DNA of 64,000 nt from Exiguobacterium acetylicum (GTDB taxonomy: Bacteria; Bacillota; Bacilli; Exiguobacteriales; Exiguobacteriaceae). The stretch is from the NCBI RefSeq assembly GCF_022170825.1, contig NZ_CP081878.1, positions 2,320,001 to 2,384,000 of the forward strand. The letters run 5' to 3'. The notes under the pieces were generated by a model. It was not told where the DNA came from, did no database searches, and saw nothing but the letters and a program-made list of their open reading frames with translations. This document shows, piece by piece, positions 9,079 through 16,132 of the stretch. The stretch's first letter is position 1. Each line of letters opens with the position of its first letter. The position numbers were made by a program, and so were the translations under genes.

Positions 9079-9561
9079 TCACGTTAAATTCTCACGGTCA
9101 TTTTCCTGATGCCGCTCCATTAGTTCAGAGAGCTCTTGGAAAAAGACATTGATGTCCTTGAATTGTTTATAGACACTCGCAAAGCGAACATATGCCACTT
9201 CGTCGACCGATGCTAATTCATTTAACACGAGACGCCCAACTTGTTCACTTGGAATCTCGTGTTGAGCTGTCGCCCGTAATGCCTTTTCGACTCGACTGAC
9301 GACTGTTTCCAGCTGCTCAATTGAAATCGGACGTTTTTCACAGGCACGCACTAGTCCCCGTAAAATTTTCTCACGATTGAACTCGTCACGTGTTCCGTCT
9401 TTCTTTACGATGATTAAAGGGGTCTGCTCGACCATTTCGAATGTCGTAAAGCGATAGCCGCAAGACTCACATTCTCGTCTTCTACGAATCGAACCAAAAT
9501 CCTGGACTGGTCTTGAATCCAGTACTTTTGTTCCGTTAAAATTACAGGCTGGACAGCGCAT
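9079..9561 (-). CDS. nrdR: Transcriptional repressor NrdR
   Basis: NrdR is the ATP/dATP-sensing repressor of ribonucleotide reductase genes. The 160-residue protein begins [17 protein letters not shown], a zinc ribbon whose Cys pairs are CPAC and [10 protein letters not shown] (residues 3-6 and 31-34), followed by an ATP-cone domain from about residue 49 ([19 protein letters not shown]). The ATG at 9561 follows GGAGG by six bases; a longer frame to 9597 has no SD. It lies 13 nt after the uncharacterised 9575-9943 gene and is likely cotranscribed with it. No NrdR box was looked for beyond this window. Confidence 0.95.
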   Translation of the reverse strand: MRCPACNFNGTKVLDSRPVQDFGSIRRRRECESCGYRFTTFEMVEQTPLIIVKKDGTRDEFNREKILRGLVRACEKRPISIEQLETVVSRVEKALRATAQHEIPSEQVGRLVLNELASVDEVAYVRFASVYKQFKDINVFFQELSELMERHQENDRENLT

Positions 9562-9574
9562 GCCGTACCTCCGT

Positions 9575-9943
9575 TCACGTGATTTCTTTTGTTCCAATCA
9601 TTTTCAATCGATAGCCTGCGTCAAGTGACGCATAGATGCGCTCGATGTGTTTCTCAAGATCAGGTCCGAGGATGCTTTCCCGGTGTAAGAATAGATCGAC
9701 CGCTGTTCTCCCGCCTGCTACCATGATAACAGTCGCGAGTCCATCGACTTCTTTTAATGTAAAAGCTAATTCCCCACGCTCTGAGTCAACACGACGAACC
9801 GTTCCGCCATCTTGTTTTAAAATATTTTCTAAACCAGCAAACAACATCTCGACTGTTGCTGCGTAATAATGTGTGCGTAAGTTTTCGTTCTTATGTGTAT
9901 CGGATGTCTCTAGCTGTTTTTGTAAACGTTCTTTCAGTCCCAT
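9575..9943 (-). CDS. Small cytoplasmic protein of unknown function upstream of nrdR
   Basis: A 122-residue soluble protein without signal peptide or membrane segment: a charged helical N-terminus ([20 protein letters not shown]), a helix with [18 protein letters not shown], and an alternating beta region with [29 protein letters not shown] and a C-terminal helix. I do not recognise a family. Two ATGs are possible, at 9949 and 9943; the second is preferred because GAGG then sits six bases before it, whereas it abuts the first. It lies between nrdR (13 nt) and the speD terminator, a place with no equivalent in Bacillus subtilis, so it may be lineage-specific. Confidence 0.8.
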   Translation of the reverse strand: MGLKERLQKQLETSDTHKNENLRTHYYAATVEMLFAGLENILKQDGGTVRRVDSERGELAFTLKEVDGLATVIMVAGGRTAVDLFLHRESILGPDLEKHIERIYASLDAGYRLKMIGTKEIT

Positions 9944-10000
9944 GGTCATCCTCTTTTCTTTGTTTCTTCTACTATTAAGAATAACAGACGTCAGACATAT

Positions 10001-10032
10001 TAAAAAGCCCTCGTCTGAACGACGAGGGCTTG
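10001..10032 (-). terminator. speD terminator
   Basis: AAGCCCTCGTC pairs with GACGAGGGCTT around a four-base loop and is followed by five T on the minus strand, about 20 bases after the speD stop codon. Confidence 0.9.
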
Positions 10033-10050
10033 ACGAATTCGTGTGTATTG

Positions 10051-10437
10051 TCAGTTGACGTGCTGGACAGTAGCCGCTGGAACTTGAACAGGTCCCATAC
10101 CACGTGGAATTTCGACATTTTCACGGATTTTCGCATCGAGCTTTTCAGCAATATAGTTCGCTGCAATGGCTGGATCGATCCGATCCCCACAAGTAAAGAC
10201 ATCAACCGATGCATACCCGTGCTCTGGGAAACTATGAATCGTCAAGTGCGATTCAGAGATAATGACGACGCCACTGACGCCGTGTGGTGCAAACTTGTGG
10301 AATGCTACTTCTCGTACTTCTGCACCTGCTTGAAGTGCTGCGTCAACGAAAAGTCGTTCAACGAATTCCATGTCGTTCAATTTTTCAGGATTACAATCCC
10401 AAAGTTCTGCAATAATGTGTCTTCCCATAGTATCCAT
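10051..10437 (-). CDS. speD: S-adenosylmethionine decarboxylase proenzyme
   Basis: Makes decarboxylated SAM, the aminopropyl donor for spermidine. The 128-residue class 1B prokaryotic enzyme is a pyruvoyl enzyme: the proenzyme cleaves itself at the ESH site in [17 protein letters not shown], the Ser becoming the pyruvoyl group. The FTCG cysteine is also present. The N-terminus [13 protein letters not shown] and the length match Bacillus SpeD; a longer frame to 10470 would run through the SD. The ATG at 10437 follows GGGGGGAT by six bases. The gene is monocistronic, with its own promoter, terminator and a 143-nt structured leader in which this SD can be sequestered. No speE was seen nearby. 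Confidence 0.96.
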   Translation of the reverse strand: MDTMGRHIIAELWDCNPEKLNDMEFVERLFVDAALQAGAEVREVAFHKFAPHGVSGVVIISESHLTIHSFPEHGYASVDVFTCGDRIDPAIAANYIAEKLDAKIRENVEIPRGMGPVQVPAATVQHVN

Positions 10438-10580
10438 TTGTGGATCCCCCCTACATTCAATGGTCTTCAAAGTAGTTGATCACTTACTTTGCGCCTGAGT
10501 CGTTCGCACCCACGGGGGAAAGTTAGTCCAGAGAGGTCCTAACCCTTTAAGCTGCGATTGCCAGACCGATTGAAGTTCAC
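10438..10580 (-). promoter_or_regulatory. Structured speD leader, candidate translational riboswitch
   Basis: The RNA between promoter and speD folds by eye into a closed element. A terminal helix pairs TTCAAT-c-GGTCT (10563-10574) with AGACCATTGAA (10456-10466): 11 bp with one bulged C. Inside are a hairpin GTTAG/CTAAC (10522-10543) and a hairpin AAAGTA/TACTTT (10469-10490). Between them a TCCCCC segment (10514-10519) can pair with the SD GGGGGA (10445-10450 region) lying four bases outside the closing helix, giving a pseudoknot that hides the RBS. An alternative pairing CTTCAA with TTGAAG competes with the closing helix. I cannot match it to a riboswitch class I know (not SAM-I, T-box or preQ1 by motif). 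Confidence 0.6.
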
Positions 10581-10587
10581 GATTTGA

Positions 10588-10616
10588 ATTATAGCGAGTA
10601 TCAAAAAGATACACAA
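10588..10616 (-). promoter_or_regulatory. speD promoter
   Basis: Minus strand TTGTGT (10611-10616), 17-base spacer, TATAAT (10588-10593). The predicted start near 10581 gives a leader of about 143 nt. Confidence 0.8.
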
Positions 10617-10647
10617 GGATAAATTTCAAAAATTAATACATTTCTAG

Positions 10648-10691
10648 AAAAAAAACAGGACAGACCCCGTCGTTACTGGGATCTGCCCGCT
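10648..10691 (-). terminator. gapB terminator
   Basis: Minus strand stem GGCAGATCCC with GGGTCTGTCC, loop of about ten bases, then a run of eight or more T. It isolates gapB from speD. Confidence 0.85.
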
Positions 10692-10695
10692 TTAA

Positions 10696-11739
10696 TTAAT
10701 TCAGTTCAAGTTCTTTTTCAGCAGTTCCCATCGCTTCAAGATGCGCAGAAACGAGGTGAACGAGATCAACGACTCGGCATGAGTACCCCCACTCATTATC
10801 GTACCAAGCGAGAACCTTCACCTGACGGTCATTCATGACCATCGTCGAAAGTCCATCGACGACCGTTGAACGTTCTTCTCCGTTAAAGTCGATCGAGACG
10901 AGCGGTTCCATCGTCATACCGAGAATGCCTTCAAGCGCACCGTCCGCCGCTTTCGTAAAGGCTTCGTTCACTTCAGCCACTGTCGTATCCCGACTGACTT
11001 CAACGACAAGGTCAACGAGTGACACGTTTGGTGTCGGAACCCGAAGTGCGAGTCCGTTCAATTTTCCTTCTAAATGCGGTAAGACGAGCGAAATCGCTTT
11101 TGCTGCCCCAGTTGATGTTGGAATGATCGATGAGCCACACGCACGGGCGCGACGTAAATCCTTATGTGGATTATCAATATTATTTTGATCGTTCGTAAAC
11201 GCGTGAACCGTCGTCACGAGACCGGATTCAATCCCGAAAGCTCGGTCGATGACTTGAACGACGGGTGCGAGACAGTTCGTCGTACAAGACGCGTTTGAGA
11301 CGATAGCATCTGTTTCATGGTCATACATGTCATCATTGACACCCATGACGATTGTCCGGACATCCCCTTTAGCAGGTGCCGTGATGACGACCTTTTTCGC
11401 TCCTGCCACTAAATGTTTCGCAGCACCCGTATCCGAATTGAACTTTCCTGTCGCTTCAACGACGATATCGATGCCGAGTTCCCCCCACGGCAATAGTTCA
11501 GGATTACGTTCGCTGACGATTTGAATCTGTTTTCCGTCAACCATCAACGCCCCATCGATGATGTCGACCGGATAATTGAATTTCCCGTGTACCGTGTCGT
11601 ACTTGATTAAATGCGCGAGTGTTTCGACTGGATAACTCGCATTGATTGCTACGACTTCGCTTTTCCCCTCAGCGATCAGACGTCGAAAGACCATTCGACC
11701 GATTCGACCAAAACCATTGACTGCCACCTTGACTCCCAT
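10696..11739 (-). CDS. gapB: Glyceraldehyde-3-phosphate dehydrogenase, gluconeogenic GapB type
   Basis: Converts 1,3-bisphosphoglycerate and glyceraldehyde 3-phosphate; in Bacillus the GapB isozyme works with NADPH in gluconeogenesis. The 347-residue protein has the Rossmann start VKVAVNGFGRIGR and the catalytic Cys in SNASCTTNCLAP (about residue 152), with the general-base His in VTTVHAFTNDQ (about 180). The ATG at 11739 follows AAGGGGGAT; the open frame continues 26 codons upstream across the promoter and is rejected. The call of GapB rather than GapA rests on position beside speD and coaE as in Bacillus subtilis and on the cre site in its promoter, which fits repression by glucose. Confidence 0.9.
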   Translation of the reverse strand: MGVKVAVNGFGRIGRMVFRRLIAEGKSEVVAINASYPVETLAHLIKYDTVHGKFNYPVDIIDGALMVDGKQIQIVSERNPELLPWGELGIDIVVEATGKFNSDTGAAKHLVAGAKKVVITAPAKGDVRTIVMGVNDDMYDHETDAIVSNASCTTNCLAPVVQVIDRAFGIESGLVTTVHAFTNDQNNIDNPHKDLRRARACGSSIIPTSTGAAKAISLVLPHLEGKLNGLALRVPTPNVSLVDLVVEVSRDTTVAEVNEAFTKAADGALEGILGMTMEPLVSIDFNGEERSTVVDGLSTMVMNDRQVKVLAWYDNEWGYSCRVVDLVHLVSAHLEAMGTAEKELELN

Positions 11740-11788
11740 GTGCGGATCCCCCTTCAATGTGACGGATGTAGCTCCGTTTACAGATAGA

Positions 11789-11816
11789 ACTATATCATGA
11801 AATGTAAGCGATTTCA
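11789..11816 (-). promoter_or_regulatory. gapB promoter with perfect cre site
   Basis: TGAAATCGCTTACA on the minus strand (11803-11816) matches the CcpA operator consensus TGWAANCGNTNWCA at every position. It ends eight bases before a -10-like TATAGT (11789-11794), so bound CcpA would cover the -35/spacer region and repress. Flanking ATGAAA/TTTCAT extend the dyad. Bacillus gapB is instead repressed by CcpN. Confidence 0.65.
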
Positions 11817-11827
11817 TTATGTTCTCT

Positions 11828-11862
11828 AAAAAAAGTGAGAGAAGATGGAAACTTCTCTCACT
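11828..11862 (-). terminator. coaE (polA-mutM-coaE operon) terminator
   Basis: GTGAGAGAAG and CTTCTCTCAC form a perfect 10-bp stem with a seven-base loop, followed by seven T on the minus strand. Confidence 0.92.
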
Positions 11863-11884
11863 TCACAGTTTTTCTACTCCGTTA

Positions 11885-12478
11885 TCACGTGTCTTGTTCA
11901 TCATATCGCGCTAGCCATTCATCGATTTGTTGATATAACGAATCGAGACTACCATCATTGAAGAACACATCATCTGCAAGCTCTTTTTTCTGTTCGATTC
12001 CGAGTTGTGCATGAATCCGCGCGTACGCTTCTGCTTCTGACAAATCATTACGTTGCATCAATCGTCTTAACTGCATGTCTTCTGGACAATAGACGACTAC
12101 AACACGATCGAATAGACTTCGCCAATCTCCCTCGAGCAACAATGGAATATCAAAAACAACGAGCGAATTTCCGGAACGCTCATAAGCATCCGCTTCATCG
12201 AGCATTTGTTGTCGGATGCTCGGATGCATCAATTGATTGAGCTGTTGTCGTTTTTCACTATCCTGGAAAATGATTTGTCCGAGTTTTGGACGCACAAGGC
12301 GTCCTTGCTCAAACGCTTCCGGGAACGCCTGCTTGACCGCATCATAGGCTCGACCTCCTGGTTCAACGACTTCTCGCGCGACGATATCGGCATCGATGAC
12401 CGCGATTCCTTTTTGTTTCAGATAACTAGACACGGTACTCTTTCCAGTTGCGATACTTCCTGTCAAACCAATCCTCAT
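11885..12478 (-). CDS. coaE: Dephospho-CoA kinase
   Basis: Catalyses the last step of coenzyme A synthesis, phosphorylating the ribose 3'-hydroxyl of dephospho-CoA. The 197-residue P-loop kinase begins MRIGLTGSIATGKSTVSSYL (Walker A at residues 7-15), followed by VIDADIVAREVVEPGG and the lid/LID-type LMQRNDLSEAEAYARI. The ATG at 12478 overlaps the mutM stop as ATGA, indicating translational coupling; no strong separate SD is visible. It is the last gene of polA-mutM-coaE and is followed by a perfect terminator. The Bacillus gene ytaF, normally between mutM and coaE, is absent. Confidence 0.95.
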   Translation of the reverse strand: MRIGLTGSIATGKSTVSSYLKQKGIAVIDADIVAREVVEPGGRAYDAVKQAFPEAFEQGRLVRPKLGQIIFQDSEKRQQLNQLMHPSIRQQMLDEADAYERSGNSLVVFDIPLLLEGDWRSLFDRVVVVYCPEDMQLRRLMQRNDLSEAEAYARIHAQLGIEQKKELADDVFFNDGSLDSLYQQIDEWLARYDEQDT

Positions 12479-13305
12479 AAGGCAACCTGTTGGCAAGTCG
12501 GACAGAAGTGCGTGCCACGTCCACCAACTTTAATTTTTTCAATAGCTGTACCGCAGCGAGGACACGGCTCCCCTTTTTGACCATATACTGCGAGTTGAAG
12601 CTGAAATTCGCCTTTTCCTGAAGGAGAGACATAACTTCGAATCGTGCTTCCTCCTGCTTCTACTGCTTGTCGTAAAACTTCAACGCCCGCTTGATGGATG
12701 CGTGAAATGTCATCGAGCGTCAAGGCACCAGCTTTCGTCAATGGATGGACACGCGCTGCGTGAAGGGTCTCATCGACATAGATATTACCAAGACCAAGGA
12801 AGATCGATTGGTCGAGTAATGCCGTTTTGATTGGGCTTCTTTTTTTACGGATCAAATTCTCCGCTAGCACTTCTGCTGTGAACTCCGGATCAAACGGTTC
12901 ACGCTCAAGTTGTGCCAGTGGAGCAGTCTGCATCGCTGTTTCCTTATCTCGTAGTTCCATCGTTCCAAATTTCCGGACATCATTGTAATGAAGTTCCGAA
13001 CCATCCGTGAAGCGGAAGACGACATGGGTATGTTTATCCCGCTCAACCGGTTGTGGATACGGGAAGTACTTCCCTTCCATTCGCAAATGACTGACGAGAT
13101 AAAAACGATCAAAATCAAAGAGCAGGAATTTTCCGCGACGTTCGACGCGTTCAATCCGTTCTTGATGTAAAGCATCAGCAAAAGGTGCTACTTCCATCCC
13201 TCGAATCATTTTCGGGTGATAGACTTTGACAGAAGAGACTGTTTTTCCAGAGACCGAACGTTCTAAACTGCGGCGAACGGTCTCGACTTCAGGTAATTCA
13301 GGCAC
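12475..13305 (-). CDS. mutM: Formamidopyrimidine-DNA glycosylase (GTG start)
   Basis: Bifunctional base-excision repair enzyme removing 8-oxoguanine and formamidopyrimidines and cutting the resulting abasic site. The 276-residue protein starts PELPEVETVRRSL after the initiator, with the catalytic Pro2 and Glu3, a helix-two-turn-helix region around LLDQSIFLGLGNIYVDE, and a C-terminal zinc finger (CPRCGTAIEKIKVGGRGTHF then CPTCQ). The start is GTG at 13305, preceded by GGAGG. It lies 17 nt after polA and overlaps coaE by 4 nt. Confidence 0.96.
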   Translation of the reverse strand: MPELPEVETVRRSLERSVSGKTVSSVKVYHPKMIRGMEVAPFADALHQERIERVERRGKFLLFDFDRFYLVSHLRMEGKYFPYPQPVERDKHTHVVFRFTDGSELHYNDVRKFGTMELRDKETAMQTAPLAQLEREPFDPEFTAEVLAENLIRKKRSPIKTALLDQSIFLGLGNIYVDETLHAARVHPLTKAGALTLDDISRIHQAGVEVLRQAVEAGGSTIRSYVSPSGKGEFQLQLAVYGQKGEPCPRCGTAIEKIKVGGRGTHFCPTCQQVAL

Positions 13306-13322
13306 GTCTTATTCCTCCTTGC

Positions 13323-15920
13323 TTACTTCGTTTCGTACCACGTATGACCCGCGCCACCATCGACGCGAAGCGGTACAGATAATGCTACGGTCTGCTCCAT
13401 CGCTTGTTTGACAAGCGCTTGTAATGCTTCGAGCTCTTCATCTGGTGCTTCAAAAATCAATTCATCGTGTACTTGTAATAACAAGCGTGCTTTCAAATCA
13501 GATGCTTTTAAGGCAGCATGGACATCGAGCATCGCTTTTTTGATGATATCAGCAGCCGAACCTTGAATTGGTGTATTGATCGCTGTTCGTTCTGCAAAAC
13601 CGCGTAGGTTAAAGTTCTTCGAATTGATATCTGGAATATTGCGGCGCCGGTTCATCAACGTTTCAACGAATCCATTGGTTCGTGCCGTCTCGATCGCTGT
13701 ATCCATGAACTGTTTGATTTGCGGGAATAACTCAAAATAGCGATCGATGAACGATTGTGCCTCTTTTCGCGTGATGTTCAAGTTTTGTGACAACCCATAA
13801 TCGCTAATTCCATAAATGATTCCGAAGTTGACGGCTTTTGCCTGACGTCGCATGTTTCCGGTGACGTCTTCCGGTTCAACACCAAAGACGCTACTCGCAG
13901 TTTGCGTATGGATATCCTCATCGTGGAGGAACGCATCGACGAGTGTCTGATCTTGTGACATATCCGCCATGACACGTAATTCGATCTGCGAATAATCGGC
14001 TGCATACAATGACCAGCCTGCTTCACTTGGCACGAAGGCTTTTCGAATCTTGCGTCCTTCTTCAATCCGAATCGGGATGTTCTGAAGGTTCGGATTGACC
14101 GAACTTAAACGACCTGTCTGAGCAATCGTCTGAGCAAAACGGGTATGGATCTTCCCGTCTTCCTTGATGACTTTCTGCAATCCTTCGACATACGTCGACT
14201 GTAATTTTTGGAGTTCCCGGTACAACATGATGTGATCGATGACTGGGTGCAGCGGACGTAGCTTTTCAAGGACATCTGCCGCAGTCGAGTAGCCGGTCTT
14301 TGTTTTCTTGAGGGCGGGTAGTTCAAGTTTTTCAAACAAAATCACACCGAGTTGTTTCGGTGAATTGATATTGAATGATTCACCCGCTGCTTCAAAGACT
14401 AGTGTTTCAAGTTCCGTGAGACGTCCGGCAAGATCCGTTTGCATCGATTGAAGTGTCGCGACGTCGACACGAATGCCGGTCCATTCCATTTCGGCGAGGA
14501 CACCTGATAATGGACGTTCGAGCGTTTCATACAATTCATATTGCTGATTCGCCTTCAACTCTTCCCGAACTTTCGGGAACAACAATTCGACCATCCGTGC
14601 TTTCTCAGCTAAATAAGGATGCAATGTGTCGTCCTCCGGTGCTAGACGTTTTGCGCCCTTACCGAGTACTGCTTCCTCGTTTGGTGCCATTAACGCATAG
14701 TGTCCAGCAATTGAAGCGAGTGTCGTCCCGCCACTCAAGTTCAATAAGTAGCCTGCTAACAACAGATCTTCGTATCCGTTCAGCGTTAAACCATGTTTAC
14801 GCAAGGCGAATGCTACTTGTTTTGCATCAAGGCAAATCTTTCGATGATCCGACTCGATCCACGTTCGGAATGCAAGATCCTCGACGAGCGCTGGTGCAGC
14901 GACATAAATCGTATCCGGCGTCGCGATCGCAAACCCGATGATATCTTCTTCCATGTAATCCTCTCGAAGCTGCTCTACAATCAAGACGGCATCGGTGACG
15001 TCTTCCGGAAGTGAAGTGATCGTCACGACATTCAGTTGTTCCTTATCCTCTTCCTTAACGACCGGTGCAAACCGATTCGTCAACGACTTGAAGCCAAGCG
15101 ACTGGAACAATGAATAAGGAACTTGTGTATCGATATCACGAATTTGCAGATCATCTAGCGTCGTTTCAAGTGGCACATCGACCTTGATCGTCGCGAGTTC
15201 TTTTGATAACCGAGCTAATTCTTCGTTCGCGATGACTTTTTCTTTTTGCTTTCCTTTTAAATCCTCAACGTGCTCATACAATCCTTCAACAGAACCGTAT
15301 GCCGAAATCAATTTGATCGCTGTCTTTTCACCAATCCCAGGAATACCTGGAATATTATCGGACTTATCACCCATCAACCCCTTCAAATCAATCATTTGAA
15401 TCGGTTTGAGACCACCATACGTTTCAGCGAATAGTTCCTCTGTCATGCACTGGACGTCCGTGATGCCTCGCTTCGTGATCAAGACTTCGATTTTATCCGT
15501 AACAAGTTGCAGTAAATCTTTATCTCCTGTGACGATACGCGTCCGGTCCGTTGGCATCGTTCGCGCAAGAGTACCAATCAAATCATCTGCCTCATAGCGA
15601 TGGAGTTCCATCATTTGAATGCCAAGCGCTTCACAGATGTCCCGAACGATCGGGAATTGTTCCCGTAGTTCAGACGGTGTCTTTTCTCGACTTCCTTTGT
15701 ATTCCTGATAGACATCATGACGGAACGTTTCACTCGAAGCATCGAATGCAACGAGCATATGGGTTGGTTGTTCTTCCTCGAGTAACTTCAACAACATCAT
15801 CGTAAAGCCATAGGCTGCGTTCGTATTTCGACCTTGTGCATCCGTCATTGGTGGTAAAGCGAAAAACGCCCGATAGGTTAACGAGTTCCCATCAATCAAT
15901 AGCAATTTATTTTCCATCAT
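13323..15920 (-). CDS. polA: DNA polymerase I
   Basis: Fills gaps in repair and removes RNA primers. The 865-residue protein has an N-terminal 5'-3' exonuclease/FEN domain (about 1-300; DGNSLTYRAFFALPP, TGDKDLLQLV, GIPGIGEKTAIKLI), a central domain, and the family A polymerase: motif A DYSQIELRVMADMSQD, motif B RRQAKAVNFGIIYG and motif C QVHDELIFE. In the central domain the expected Asp-x-Glu of 3'-5' proofreading reads as VLIVEQL, so proofreading is probably lost, as in Bacillus and Geobacillus Pol I. ATG ATG occurs at 15920; AGGGG lies five bases before the first. It heads the polA-mutM-coaE operon. Confidence 0.97.
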   Translation of the reverse strand: MMENKLLLIDGNSLTYRAFFALPPMTDAQGRNTNAAYGFTMMLLKLLEEEQPTHMLVAFDASSETFRHDVYQEYKGSREKTPSELREQFPIVRDICEALGIQMMELHRYEADDLIGTLARTMPTDRTRIVTGDKDLLQLVTDKIEVLITKRGITDVQCMTEELFAETYGGLKPIQMIDLKGLMGDKSDNIPGIPGIGEKTAIKLISAYGSVEGLYEHVEDLKGKQKEKVIANEELARLSKELATIKVDVPLETTLDDLQIRDIDTQVPYSLFQSLGFKSLTNRFAPVVKEEDKEQLNVVTITSLPEDVTDAVLIVEQLREDYMEEDIIGFAIATPDTIYVAAPALVEDLAFRTWIESDHRKICLDAKQVAFALRKHGLTLNGYEDLLLAGYLLNLSGGTTLASIAGHYALMAPNEEAVLGKGAKRLAPEDDTLHPYLAEKARMVELLFPKVREELKANQQYELYETLERPLSGVLAEMEWTGIRVDVATLQSMQTDLAGRLTELETLVFEAAGESFNINSPKQLGVILFEKLELPALKKTKTGYSTAADVLEKLRPLHPVIDHIMLYRELQKLQSTYVEGLQKVIKEDGKIHTRFAQTIAQTGRLSSVNPNLQNIPIRIEEGRKIRKAFVPSEAGWSLYAADYSQIELRVMADMSQDQTLVDAFLHDEDIHTQTASSVFGVEPEDVTGNMRRQAKAVNFGIIYGISDYGLSQNLNITRKEAQSFIDRYFELFPQIKQFMDTAIETARTNGFVETLMNRRRNIPDINSKNFNLRGFAERTAINTPIQGSAADIIKKAMLDVHAALKASDLKARLLLQVHDELIFEAPDEELEALQALVKQAMEQTVALSVPLRVDGGAGHTWYETK

Positions 15921-15950
15921 CTACGCCCCTTTAATCGATTTTCTGTTCCT

Positions 15951-15959
15951 ATTGTATCA
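15951..15959 (-). promoter_or_regulatory. Extended -10 promoter for polA
   Basis: Minus strand TGATACAAT, an extended -10 element (TG-N-TACAAT) without a convincing -35, about 30 bases upstream of the polA start. Confidence 0.5.
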
Positions 15960-15990
15960 CTCTACACACATTTGTTCGCTAAAAACGACC

Positions 15991-16024
15991 AAAAAAAGAC
16001 GATTGACTCACGGAGAGTCAATCG
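15991..16024 (-). terminator. phoPR terminator
   Basis: GGCGATTGACT pairs with AGTCAATCGTC around a short loop, followed by seven T on the minus strand, between phoR and polA. The stretch 16025-16132 shows no other feature. Confidence 0.9.
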
Positions 16025-16132
16025 CCAAGGGCATGACGACATGGGAGCTGATCCAGTCGCCATACAGATGATGAAGAAGGTACTTTCATCATAAGATACG
16101 TCTATTAAGGAATTGTGAATCCACTGTGAAAT

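Noticed and set aside
10030-10479. 149-codon frame opposite speD
   Set aside because: Antisense of speD and its leader; the true speD frame has full family identity and regulatory signals.
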